A stretch of 36,876 bases of DNA from Candidatus Blautia faecigallinarum (GTDB lineage Bacteria; Bacillota; Clostridia; Lachnospirales; Lachnospiraceae): assembly GCA_019116385.1 (NCBI GenBank), contig DXBU01000143.1, positions 1 through 36,876 of the forward strand, in the 5' to 3' direction. The notes under the pieces are model-generated. The model saw nothing but the letters and a program-made list of their open reading frames with translations, searched no databases and was not told the DNA's origin. Position numbers and translations under genes: made by a program. This document shows positions 17,035-25,231 of the stretch, piece by piece (position 1 is the first letter of the stretch; every line of letters begins with the position of its first letter).

Positions 17035-17123
17035 ATTCATGAATTGGAGAATATGGATTTATCCTCCAAAAATCCCCGTATATAAAATCTAGAAAAACTC
17101 AGATATATCAGGAGGAGAAACTT

Positions 17124-19301
17124 ATGGCTAAAAAAAGAATCCAAAAGAAAAAAGCACAAGCAGAAAAGACTTCCTCACAGAAGGCCGAAACAATAAAATT
17201 GGAAACAAAAAAGGCTGAACCCATTAAAGTCGAAACCAAAAAGACTGAGCCTATTAAAGTAGAGACAAAGAAAACCGAGCCTGTTAAGGTCGAAACCAAA
17301 AAAACTGAGCCTGTTAAAGTCGAAACAAAAAAAACTGAGCCTGTTAAGGTTGAAACCAAGAAAACTGAGCCTGTTAAAGTCGGTACAACAAAGACCGAAC
17401 CCATCAAAGTAGAAAAGAAGAATGCCGACCCTATCATGATCGAGGCGCAGAAAGACAGTGAAAAAATTTATCAGTCACGCTTTAACCGGCACTATGACGA
17501 GCTCAAATGGCTGTACTGCGAGCTGTATCAGGACAATCCTTATGTAATGATGCACCTGAACGATCTCACCGCACAGCTGAAAAAGTTTTACGAGGAAAGG
17601 ACTGCTCTTTTAAAAGCCTCCGATCTCCGCAGGGAAAACGATCCCAACTGGTATAAAAGGAACAATCTTCTGGGCATGATGATGTATGTAGACAATTTTT
17701 CAGATACTTTAAAAGGCCTGGAAGAAAAACTGGATTATATTCAGGAATGCAATGTAAACTATCTCCACCTAATGCCTCTGCTCTCCTCTCCCAAGGGAAA
17801 AAGCGACGGGGGGTATGCGGTTGCAGATTTCCGTAAAGTCCAGGAAGAGTTGGGGACCATGGATGATTTCGCTTCTGCCGCCGCAAAATGCCACGAACGG
17901 GGGATCAGCGTATGCCTGGATTTTGTAATGAACCATACCTCCGAGGAGCATGAGTGGGCCAAGCGTGCCCGGGTCGGCGAAAAAGAATACCAGGACCGTT
18001 ACTTTTTCTTCGATTCTTACGATGTTCCTGCTTTATATGAAAAAAACTGCCCTCAGGTATTCCCCACCACTGCTCCGGGGAACTTTACCTGGCTGGAAGA
18101 TATACAAAAGCATGTCATGACTACCTTCTATCCCTATCAGTGGGATCTGAACTACCGCAATCCCATTGTACTTAATGAGATGATCTTCAACATGCTTTAC
18201 CTGGCAAATCAAGGGGTTGATATCGTCCGTCTGGATGCCGTGCCTTATATCTGGAAACAGCTGGGCACCAACTGCCGCAATCTTCCCCAGGTACACTCCA
18301 TCGTCCGCATCATGCGTATGATCTGTGAGATCGTCTGCCCGGGCGTACTGCTTTTGGGCGAAGTGGTCATGGAGCCGGAAAAGGTAGTTCCTTACTTCGG
18401 TACCGTAGAAAAACCGGAATGCCACCTGCTTTATAATGTCACCACTATGGCCAGCACCTGGCACACTGTTGCCACAAGGGATGTTTCCCTGCTCCGCCGC
18501 CAGGTAGATATTGTAGCTTCGCTTCCCAAGGAATATATCTTCCAGAATTATCTCCGCTGCCATGATGACATCGGCTGGGGACTGGATTACGATTATCTGA
18601 AGAACTTCGGCATCGAGGAAATTCCTCACAAGAAATACCTGAATGATTTCCTCACCGGCAAGTACCCGGATTCCTTTGCCAGAGGCGAACTGTACAACGA
18701 TGATCCCCGTCTGGGAGACGCCCGCCTTTGCGGAACCACTGCCTCCCTGTGCGGCATCGAGCGCTATGGTTTTGAAGGAAACGAAGAAGGCGTTAGCCGG
18801 GGGATTCGCTATGATATCACCCTTCATGCCTTCATGCTTTCCCTGTCCGGCATCCCGGTGATCTACAGCGGAGATGAGGTTGGCCAGTTGAACGACTATT
18901 CTTATAAAGAAGATCCGGATAAGGCAGCGGATTCCCGGTATATCCACAGAGGGAAATTCAACTGGGAACTTGCCGAAAACCGCAAACGCCCTCACACCGT
19001 GCAGGGCAGACTGTTCCCGGTCCTTGACAAACTGGAGCACATCCGCAAAGCCCACAGCGTTTTTGATTCCAACGCGGACGTAAGGACCATTGATACCTGG
19101 GATGCATCCATACTGGCTGTTGTACGTGAGAATCCCATGGAGAAATTCATTGGAATTTATAATTTCAGCGAACAGGACAAGGTAGCCTGGATCAACGAAG
19201 AGGATGGAATGTACCTGGATCTTATCTCCGGACGAAAGATGGAAGCCAGAGGGGTTCAGATCCCGGCCTTTGGATGTTACTGGCTTTGCAGGGAAAAATA
19301 A
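17124..19301 (+). CDS. Amylosucrase-like GH13 enzyme with repeat tether
   Basis: A 725-residue glycoside hydrolase family 13 protein most like amylosucrase (subfamily 4), which builds alpha-1,4-glucan from sucrose and releases fructose. After a repeat region (24-103) come the helical N-domain (about 110-190) and the barrel: NYLHLMPLL, GKSDGGYAV, DFVMNHTSEEHEWA, VDIVRLDAVPYIWKQLGT with nucleophile Asp371, LLGEVVM with acid/base Glu413, and RCHDDIGW with Asp481. The residues matching the amylosucrase salt bridge, Asp228 and Arg605 (ADSRYIHR), are kept, supporting sucrose binding in a closed pocket. From memory, the position of Neisseria Arg226 appears to be proline here. There is no signal peptide, so it is intracellular. 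Sucrose hydrolase is the main alternative. GGAGGAG precedes the start. Confidence 0.85.
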   Translation: MAKKRIQKKKAQAEKTSSQKAETIKLETKKAEPIKVETKKTEPIKVETKKTEPVKVETKKTEPVKVETKKTEPVKVETKKTEPVKVGTTKTEPIKVEKKNADPIMIEAQKDSEKIYQSRFNRHYDELKWLYCELYQDNPYVMMHLNDLTAQLKKFYEERTALLKASDLRRENDPNWYKRNNLLGMMMYVDNFSDTLKGLEEKLDYIQECNVNYLHLMPLLSSPKGKSDGGYAVADFRKVQEELGTMDDFASAAAKCHERGISVCLDFVMNHTSEEHEWAKRARVGEKEYQDRYFFFDSYDVPALYEKNCPQVFPTTAPGNFTWLEDIQKHVMTTFYPYQWDLNYRNPIVLNEMIFNMLYLANQGVDIVRLDAVPYIWKQLGTNCRNLPQVHSIVRIMRMICEIVCPGVLLLGEVVMEPEKVVPYFGTVEKPECHLLYNVTTMASTWHTVATRDVSLLRRQVDIVASLPKEYIFQNYLRCHDDIGWGLDYDYLKNFGIEEIPHKKYLNDFLTGKYPDSFARGELYNDDPRLGDARLCGTTASLCGIERYGFEGNEEGVSRGIRYDITLHAFMLSLSGIPVIYSGDEVGQLNDYSYKEDPDKAADSRYIHRGKFNWELAENRKRPHTVQGRLFPVLDKLEHIRKAHSVFDSNADVRTIDTWDASILAVVRENPMEKFIGIYNFSEQDKVAWINEEDGMYLDLISGRKMEARGVQIPAFGCYWLCREK
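17193..17432 (+). repeat. Eight in-frame 30-base repeats (10 residues each)
   Basis: Residues 24-103 of the amylosucrase-like protein are eight units of the pattern I/V-K-V-E-T-K-K-T-E-P. The units at 34-83 are nearly identical, and the first and the last two are diverged. Units differ by synonymous third-base changes, so the array is not a fresh duplication. A unit of 30 bases keeps the frame when the number changes. Confidence 0.95.
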
Positions 19302-19323
19302 TCCTGACCTGATTTTTCATTTA

Positions 19324-19372
19324 AAAAGGCGGTATGTACTTTATCAGAAAAGTACATACCGCTTTGTTTGTT
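19324..19372. terminator. Bidirectional terminator after the amylosucrase-like gene
   Basis: A perfect 14-bp stem, GCGGTATGTACTTT and its complement, around a 5-base loop, with A-rich sequence to the left and TTTGTTTG to the right. It serves the converging P-type ATPase gene too. Confidence 0.9.
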
Positions 19373-19373
19373 G

Positions 19374-21899
19374 TTATCTCTGCAGCCTCTCCAAAAAGGA
19401 CACTGCCTTCCCGGGATTCTCGCTGTCCAGATATTTCTGGAATATGTTTTTAAGCCATCCCGTGATCGCATCGATGACCACCGGTGAAAAAGTCATCAGA
19501 AGGAACACCAGAATGATCATTCCAAATTCCAGGGCTCCCAGGGTCAGCAGATTCTGAAGAACGACCGCCGCTGTAAAGAAGATAAACTGCATTCCATAAA
19601 TGATCACCTTTCGGTACCGGTTCAACGGTGAATATACGGTCTTTAGTGCCGACATGTAATTCCATCCCGTCACCAGCACGCAGGCTGTATTCAGCATCAC
19701 ATTGGACTTATACACATCCTGGCATACCAGCATGATCACAAATACACATCCGGTGATCGTGATTGCCGCCGGAAACGCGTTGATAAACACATGCCGCAAA
19801 AACGTATGCCCGATCTTGTTATAATTATTCTCCTGGGCAAGAAGGAAGGTGGGGATCCCCACCGCACAGGCGCTGATCAGGGACATCTGGATCGGCTCAA
19901 ATGGATAAGCTTCTCCGAAAAAGATCGTAAGCAAGGAAAGACAGACGGAAAAGATCGTCTTGATCAAAAACATGGAAGCTGCCATGCGGATATTATTTAC
20001 AACTCTTCGCCCCTGGTTTACAATGTGAGGCATTGCCGCAAAATTGGAATCCAGCAGCACCACGTTGGCGATATTCTTCGCCGCATCACTTCCTTGTGCC
20101 ATGGCTATGCTGCAGTCTGCTTCCTTTAAAGCAAGAACGTCATTGACGCCGTCTCCTGTCATGGCTACGGTATGGCCTTGTTTTTTCAGCGCCAGTACCA
20201 TCTCTTTTTTCTGTTTTGGTGTTACCCTTCCGAATACGCAGCATTCCGAAACTGCTTTTTCCATTTCCTCCGGTGTCGTTATAGTTGTGGCGTCTATATA
20301 ATGGTCCGCATTTTTCAAGCCCGCCTTTTTTGCAATAGAAGATACCGTAACCGGATCGTCTCCGGAGATCACCTTTAAGTCTACTCCCTGGCTGTCAAAA
20401 AATTTCAGCGTTTCCGGTGCTTCCTTACGTATCACATCTGTAAGCAGAAACAGTCCCACCGGGCGAAGGCCCTCTGGCAGCTCCGTCCCCTCTGTGATCT
20501 TTTCACTGTGGGCAAGGACCAGGATACGGAATCCCTCCCCTGCATATTTCTGACAGGTCTCTGTAAGGCTTCCATATCCCTGGGGAAATAAAAACTGCGC
20601 CGCCCCCATAAGATACGTGCCTTCCTCTTCGAAGGCCGCGCCGCTGTATTTTCTGTCTGAAGAAAAGGGAACTGCATGATGGAGCTTCATATCTTTTTTG
20701 GGAAGGAAACGCTTGCGCAGGGCATCTGCCGTAGCGTTTTCATCATGAAGGACCGCCATAATGTTCCTCATAGCCCGTTCAAGAAGGGACAAGGACAATT
20801 TCTGTTCTTCCTGCTGTTCTTTCTTTTCTATCTGTATAGGTTTTTCTTCCGGAAGAGAAGGCTGCACTTCCCCAGGCAGTTCCAGGATCGTTTCGTCAGA
20901 GGAGTCAAGAACCGCATCTGCCGCTGCCTTTTCCACTTCATCGTCCTGGGAGTCTGGATTTTCCTGCCAGGGTTCTACCCGTTCCACACACATGGTCCCT
21001 TCGGTAATGGTCCCTGTCTTATCAAGGCAAAGGATGTCCACCCGGGCAAGGGTCTCAATACAATATAATTCCTGGACCAGGGTATTCTTTCTGGCCAGGA
21101 CCAAAGCACCAATAGTCAGCGCCACACTAGTCAAAAGGACCAGGCCTTCCGGGATCATTCCCAGCACGGCGGCTACCATATTTACCACAGAATCTTTAAA
21201 GGTATCCCCCACCACATAATACTGCTTATAAAACAGCATGATCCCCAAAGGAACGATGATGATACTGATCACCTTCAAGATCGCATTCAAGGAATTTCTA
21301 AGTTCGGAGTTATGCCGTTTAAATTCTTTGGCTTCACTGGTGATCTGGGAAGCGTAATTGTCCTTTCCCACATGCACCACCTGGCAGCAGGCCTCACCGG
21401 AAGTGACAAAACTTCCGGAGTACAGTTCGTCCCCCACATTCTTGGAAAGGTTGTCCGCCTCACCGGTAAGCAGAGATTCATTTACCTCAAGGTTTCCTTC
21501 CAGTACCTTTGCATCTGCCGGAACCTGATCGCCGGTTTTCAGAAAGATCAGATCATCTAAAACCAGTTTTTCTGTGGAAATGCTCCATTTTTTCCCTTCC
21601 CGCAGTACAACTGCCTTGCTTTCTGTAAGAATGGCAAGCTTATCGATCGTCTTTTTGGCCCGGATCTCCTGTATGATACCAATAACGGTATTAATGATGA
21701 TGATACATACAAAAAGGGAATTTTTAAAGGATCCCACCAAAAGGACCAGGACAAGGAGCGCCAGATTCAAGAAGTTGAAAAAGGTCAGGGTATTCTCCAT
21801 GACGATCTGTTTATAGGTCCTGGTATTGGGATTTTCGTTGGCGTTTATCTTTCCCTCTTCGATCCGCTGTTTTACCTGTTCATTTGTAAGTCCTGTCAT
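19374..21899 (-). CDS. P-type cation-transporting ATPase (CtpE/Exp7-like)
   Basis: An 841-residue membrane pump driven by ATP through an aspartyl phosphate. Visible: actuator loop LTGEAD (about 145), membrane motif MIPEGLVLLTSVAL (about 248-261), phosphorylation site CLDKTGTITEG with Asp293, and hinge MTGDGVNDVLALKEADCSIAM. The IPEGL form and the wording VQELYCIETLARVD recall the CtpE/Exp7 group; mycobacterial CtpE is reported to move Ca2+. There are no N-terminal metal-binding CxxC motifs, which argues against a copper or zinc exporter. An acidic insert (about 314-367) extends the nucleotide domain. The start at 21899 has AGAGGA four bases upstream, and 13 bases separate it from mnmA, so it is the last gene of the isc unit. 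Ion assignment is inferred. Confidence 0.88.
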   Translation of the reverse strand: MTGLTNEQVKQRIEEGKINANENPNTRTYKQIVMENTLTFFNFLNLALLVLVLLVGSFKNSLFVCIIIINTVIGIIQEIRAKKTIDKLAILTESKAVVLREGKKWSISTEKLVLDDLIFLKTGDQVPADAKVLEGNLEVNESLLTGEADNLSKNVGDELYSGSFVTSGEACCQVVHVGKDNYASQITSEAKEFKRHNSELRNSLNAILKVISIIIVPLGIMLFYKQYYVVGDTFKDSVVNMVAAVLGMIPEGLVLLTSVALTIGALVLARKNTLVQELYCIETLARVDILCLDKTGTITEGTMCVERVEPWQENPDSQDDEVEKAAADAVLDSSDETILELPGEVQPSLPEEKPIQIEKKEQQEEQKLSLSLLERAMRNIMAVLHDENATADALRKRFLPKKDMKLHHAVPFSSDRKYSGAAFEEEGTYLMGAAQFLFPQGYGSLTETCQKYAGEGFRILVLAHSEKITEGTELPEGLRPVGLFLLTDVIRKEAPETLKFFDSQGVDLKVISGDDPVTVSSIAKKAGLKNADHYIDATTITTPEEMEKAVSECCVFGRVTPKQKKEMVLALKKQGHTVAMTGDGVNDVLALKEADCSIAMAQGSDAAKNIANVVLLDSNFAAMPHIVNQGRRVVNNIRMAASMFLIKTIFSVCLSLLTIFFGEAYPFEPIQMSLISACAVGIPTFLLAQENNYNKIGHTFLRHVFINAFPAAITITGCVFVIMLVCQDVYKSNVMLNTACVLVTGWNYMSALKTVYSPLNRYRKVIIYGMQFIFFTAAVVLQNLLTLGALEFGMIILVFLLMTFSPVVIDAITGWLKNIFQKYLDSENPGKAVSFLERLQR

Positions 21900-21912
21900 T
21901 GTTTCCTCTTTT

Positions 21913-22983
21913 CTACTGTTTGTCAATGATTCCGCCGCCTGCTACGCAGCCATCCTGGTAAAAGACCACCGCCTGCCCCGGGGTGATCGCCCGTTGAGGC
22001 TGTGCGAACTCCACTTTCAGCGCGTCTTCACCAATCTTTTTTATAACAGCAGGCGCACCAGCATGATTATAACGGATTTTCGCCACAACTTCCATACCAT
22101 CTGTAAATTTTTCTACAGACATGGCATTGAGCCTGGTGCAGAAAAGTTCTTTGGCAAACAGATCTTCACTTTCGCCGATCACCACTTCATTGGTGTCCGG
22201 CCGGATCCGGGTCACAAAGACGGGATGTCCCATTGCCAGGTTCAATCCTTTTCTCTGACCTATGGTGTAATGAATGATTCCTTTATGCTGGCCCAGGATC
22301 TCACCTGAAGCATTTACATAATTTCCCTTTTTTATAATCTTTTTGGAATTTTTTTCAATAAATCCCCCATAGTCCTTATCCGGGATAAAACAGATTTCCA
22401 TGCTGTCCGGCTTTTCAGCGACAGGAATACCCGCCTTCTTGGCCAGCTGCCGCACCTGCTCCTTGGTATAAGCTCCAAGGGGCATGCGGGTTCTTTTCAA
22501 CTGTTCCTGGCTAAGTCCATAGAGGGCGTAGGTCTGATCCTTTTGGGCACTGGCCGCACATTTGAGGGTGTATCTTCCATTAGGAAGCTGTTGGATCCTG
22601 GCATAATGTCCGGTGGCCAAAAGGGAGGCACCCAGCTTTTCCCCTTCTTCCATCAATGCCTTCCATTTAATAGAAGGATTGCAGATCACACAGGGATTGG
22701 GGGTTCTTCCCTGGAGGTATTCCTCTATGAAATAATCGATCACGTTTTCTTTAAATTTTGTACAGACATCAGCAACATAGTGCTGGATCCCCAGAAAATC
22801 CGCTACCCGGGCGGCATCTTTTGCAATTTCTCCTGAGGAAGACGCTCCCTGGTCATTTATGGTCTCCCGAAAATGTACCATGGTCACCCCGATCACCTCG
22901 TATCCCTGCTCTTTAAGGAGCCAGGCGGCCACAGAGGAATCCACTCCTCCAGAGAGGCCGACGATTATTTTTTCTTTTTCCAT
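21913..22983 (-). CDS. mnmA: tRNA-specific 2-thiouridylase MnmA
   Basis: MnmA puts sulfur on U34 of tRNA-Lys, -Glu and -Gln, using ATP and persulfide sulfur passed from a cysteine desulfurase. The 356-residue protein has the PP-loop GLSGGVDSSVAA (about 9-20), the first catalytic cysteine Cys98 in NPCVICNPSIKWKAL, the tRNA-binding ATGHYARI, and the second catalytic cysteine Cys198 in DSMEICFIPDKDYGGFI. A C-terminal beta-barrel follows (VVAKIRYNHAGAPAV). Its ATG overlaps the iscU stop by one base (TAATG), so it is coupled to the desulfurase and scaffold genes, matching a direct sulfur supply. Confidence 0.96.
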   Translation of the reverse strand: MEKEKIIVGLSGGVDSSVAAWLLKEQGYEVIGVTMVHFRETINDQGASSSGEIAKDAARVADFLGIQHYVADVCTKFKENVIDYFIEEYLQGRTPNPCVICNPSIKWKALMEEGEKLGASLLATGHYARIQQLPNGRYTLKCAASAQKDQTYALYGLSQEQLKRTRMPLGAYTKEQVRQLAKKAGIPVAEKPDSMEICFIPDKDYGGFIEKNSKKIIKKGNYVNASGEILGQHKGIIHYTIGQRKGLNLAMGHPVFVTRIRPDTNEVVIGESEDLFAKELFCTRLNAMSVEKFTDGMEVVAKIRYNHAGAPAVIKKIGEDALKVEFAQPQRAITPGQAVVFYQDGCVAGGGIIDKQ

Positions 22984-23429
22984 TAATATTCTTCCTCGTC
23001 CTCTTCTTCCCCTTCATGGATATCCGACTTTGGCTTTTCAAGGCCTTCAATTTCTATATGGTGTTTCTGGGCATAATCCCAAAGAGCGGCATGGATGGCC
23101 TCCTCCGCCAGCAGGGAGCAATGCACCTTCACAGGCGGAAGCCCATCCAGCGCCTCCATAACGGCTTTGTTGGTCACCTGCATGGCTTCTTCTATGGTCT
23201 TGCCTTTCACCAGTTCTGTGGCCATACTGCTGGTTGCTACAGCGGCGCCGCACCCGAAGGTTTTAAATTTGCAGTCCCGGATGATATGGGTCTCGTCATC
23301 GATATCCAAAAAGATCCTCATGATATCGCCGCATTTTGCATTGCCTACGGTTCCCACTCCGCTGGCGTCCTCTATTTCTCCCACGTTGCGGGGATTCTGA
23401 AAATGGTCCATTACTTTCTCACTGTACAT
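22983..23429 (-). CDS. iscU: Fe-S cluster scaffold IscU (NifU-like)
   Basis: A 148-residue scaffold on which IscS sulfur and iron form a cluster. The three ligand cysteines are Cys33 (NAKCGD, with Asp35), Cys60 (KTFGCGAAVATSSM) and Cys104 (VHCSLLAEEAI). The start MYSEKVMDHFQNPRNVGEIE is typical of the clostridial NifU-type scaffold. An acidic tail (GEEEDEEEY) of about 20 residues goes beyond the usual IscU end. It lies 27 bases after iscS with a strong AGGAGG. No hscA, hscB, fdx or SUF genes are near, so this is the minimal clostridial isc set. Confidence 0.95.
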   Translation of the reverse strand: MYSEKVMDHFQNPRNVGEIEDASGVGTVGNAKCGDIMRIFLDIDDETHIIRDCKFKTFGCGAAVATSSMATELVKGKTIEEAMQVTNKAVMEALDGLPPVKVHCSLLAEEAIHAALWDYAQKHHIEIEGLEKPKSDIHEGEEEDEEEY

Positions 23430-23456
23430 GATAGTTCCTCCTGATCACTGTATTCT

Positions 23457-24653
23457 TTATGCTTCTCTTGCTTTTTGCTTTTTTATAAAATCTTCATATA
23501 AGGGAGACATGTTCCGCAGATTCTGTACAATGTCTTTTAATTTTTCAACCGTGTAGTCAATGTCTTCCCTGGTGGTCTCCTCGCTTAAGGTCATCCTGAG
23601 CGATCCATGGGCGATCTCGTGGGGAAGTCCGATCGCAAGCAGCACATGGGAAGGATCCAGCGACCCGGAAGTGCAGGCAGAACCACTGGAGGCACAAATG
23701 CCAAAGCTGTCCAGCATAAGCAGCAAAGACTCCCCTTCTATAAATTGAAAGCTTACATTTACATTGTTGGGCAGACGCTTATGGGCATCTCCGTTTAGCC
23801 TGACATAAGGAATCTCTGCCAGGATCCTCTGGATCATATGATCCCGGAGCTCCCTCTCCTTTTTTGTCCTTTCCTCCATAGTAGACGCCGCCAGCTGTGC
23901 TGCTTTTCCGTATCCTACGATTCCGGGGACGTTCTCTGTCCCTGCCCGGCGTTTTCTCTCCTGGGCGCCCCCATGTACGAAGGAGCGGATCTTAACCCCT
24001 TTGCGGATGTATAAAAAGCCGATCCCCTTGGGTCCGTTTATCTTGTGGGCGCTGGAGCTGAGCATGTCAATGCAGCAGTCGTCCACCTGGATGGGCACCT
24101 GGCCAAATGCCTGTACCGCGTCTGTGTGGAACAAGATCCCATGCTCCCGGGCGATCCTTCCGATCTCTTTAACGGGTTCAATGGTGCCGATCTCATTGTT
24201 GGCAAACATAACGGAGATCAGGATCGTCTCCGGCGTGATCGCTGCTTCCAGATCTTCCAGACGGACCAGGCCATTCTCATCCACGTCCAGATACGTGATG
24301 CGTGCCCCTCTCTTTTTTTCCAGGTATTCGCAAGTATGCAGGATGGCGTGATGTTCGATCTTTGTAGTGATAATGTGGTTTCCCTTATCTGCGTATGCCT
24401 CATAGGCGGCTTTCAGGGCCCAGTTGTCCGCTTCGGTACCCCCGGCAGTAAAATAAATTTCTTCTTTTTTTGCTCCCAGTACTTCTGCGATCTGCTCTCT
24501 GGCTTTCAGTACCGCTTCCTTGCTCTGTCCGGCAAAATCATAGATGCTGGACGGGTTTCCATATAATTCTGAGAAATACGGCAGCATTGCCTCCACCACC
24601 TGTGGTGCCGTCCTGGTCGTAGCCGCATTATCCAGATAGATCAATTTCTTCAT
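23457..24653 (-). CDS. iscS: Cysteine desulfurase IscS (NifS family)
   Basis: A PLP enzyme that takes sulfur from L-cysteine as a persulfide, leaving alanine, for clusters and tRNA thiolation. The 398-residue protein starts with IYLDNAATT; it has EHHAIL (PLP-stacking His), HTDAVQAFGQ, the PLP lysine Lys204 in SSSAHKINGPKG, RAGTENVPGIVG and catalytic Cys327 in SSGSACTSGSLDPSHVL, on the mobile loop of class I desulfurases. AAGGGG lies 5 bases before the ATG. Just upstream is a hairpin shared with the iscR leader. It follows iscR by 50 bases. Confidence 0.96.
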   Translation of the reverse strand: MKKLIYLDNAATTRTAPQVVEAMLPYFSELYGNPSSIYDFAGQSKEAVLKAREQIAEVLGAKKEEIYFTAGGTEADNWALKAAYEAYADKGNHIITTKIEHHAILHTCEYLEKKRGARITYLDVDENGLVRLEDLEAAITPETILISVMFANNEIGTIEPVKEIGRIAREHGILFHTDAVQAFGQVPIQVDDCCIDMLSSSAHKINGPKGIGFLYIRKGVKIRSFVHGGAQERKRRAGTENVPGIVGYGKAAQLAASTMEERTKKERELRDHMIQRILAEIPYVRLNGDAHKRLPNNVNVSFQFIEGESLLLMLDSFGICASSGSACTSGSLDPSHVLLAIGLPHEIAHGSLRMTLSEETTREDIDYTVEKLKDIVQNLRNMSPLYEDFIKKQKAREA

Positions 24654-24660
24654 ATTTTCC

Positions 24661-24689
24661 CCTTTCTTGACGCGTTGGGCGCATCATCC
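24661..24689 (-). promoter_or_regulatory. Leader hairpin before iscS (shared with iscR)
   Basis: On the minus strand GATGCG-CCCAA-CGCGTC (24685-24669) can fold into a 6-bp stem (one T-G) with a 5-base loop, followed at once by the iscS ribosome binding site. The whole block resembles the one before iscR: GGAT precedes both hairpins, and AAGAAAGGGG or AGGAAAGAGG follows. Confidence 0.6.
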
Positions 24690-24703
24690 CGGCAGTATTC
24701 CTA

Positions 24704-25141
24704 TTATTTGGCAGCTTTATCCTGTATTTTTCTGCTTTCTTCTATAAGTTCTCCCAGCATCAGATAGTCTACCGCGCTTGTGATGCTTTCGTTTATGCGC
24801 TTCCACACAAATCTGGCCACACATAAATCCGCATTTTCGCAGGTGCTCTCCTGACCGTTGCCGGGACAGTCTGCCGCATCCAGGCTGCCTTCCAGTACAC
24901 GGAGAATGTCTCCCACAGAAATTTCATTTCCCGGTCTTCCCAGACGGTATCCTCCCTGGGCGCCGCGGATGCTTTCCACGATGCCGGCTCTTTTCAATTT
25001 TGCCATAAGCTGTTCCAAATAGCTTACGGAAATATTCTGCCGTCCGGCTATGCTCTGGATGGAGACCGCTTCCTCTTCGCTGTGAAGCCCCAGATCGATA
25101 AGCGCCCGAAGCCCATATCTCGCTCTTGTTGACAGCTTCAT
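24704..25141 (-). CDS. iscR: Rrf2 family regulator IscR
   Basis: A 145-residue winged-helix regulator of Fe-S assembly. It has MKLSTRARYGLRALIDL at the N-terminus, the recognition region ISVSYLEQLMAKLKRAGIVESIRGAQGGYRL, and three cysteines (Cys92, 101 and 107) as in cluster-binding IscR proteins, though the first gap is eight residues rather than five. The holo form probably represses its own operon. The second of two consecutive ATG codons is taken as start because AGAGG lies 5 bases before it; the first is only two bases away. It heads iscR-iscS-iscU-mnmA-ATPase. Confidence 0.94.
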   Translation of the reverse strand: MKLSTRARYGLRALIDLGLHSEEEAVSIQSIAGRQNISVSYLEQLMAKLKRAGIVESIRGAQGGYRLGRPGNEISVGDILRVLEGSLDAADCPGNGQESTCENADLCVARFVWKRINESITSAVDYLMLGELIEESRKIQDKAAK

Positions 25142-25147
25142 CATAAC

Positions 25148-25177
25148 CTCTTTCCTGACGCGCCTGACGCGTCATCC
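25148..25177 (-). promoter_or_regulatory. Leader hairpin before iscR (shared with iscS)
   Basis: On the minus strand GACGCG-TCAGG-CGCGTC (25173-25157) is a perfect 6-bp inverted repeat with a 5-base loop, followed directly by the iscR ribosome binding site AGGAAAGAGG. Confidence 0.65.
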
Positions 25178-25198
25178 TGATGGATTTTCCCTTTGTTT

Positions 25199-25223
25199 AA
25201 TCCCTAGTATTTTTGTCGGATTT
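25199..25223 (-). promoter_or_regulatory. Candidate IscR operator
   Basis: On the minus strand the segment begins AAATCCGAC, has an A-rich centre and ends ACTAGGGATT. Its arms AATCC and GGATT are inverted repeats, and it fits about 18 of 25 positions of the type 1 IscR consensus known from E. coli. It lies right at the expected transcription start of iscR, where binding would block transcription. Confidence 0.5.
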
Positions 25224-25231
25224 CATGTCTT

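Noticed and set aside
17108..17437. A repetitive minus-strand frame with V-S-T-L-T-G-S-V-F units
   Set aside because: It is the reverse reading of the 30-base repeat in the amylosucrase-like gene; the hydrophobic repeat pattern is only a complement effect.
18033..19055. A 340-codon open frame opposite the amylosucrase-like gene
   Set aside because: The plus strand holds all GH13 catalytic motifs; the antisense frame is a by-product.
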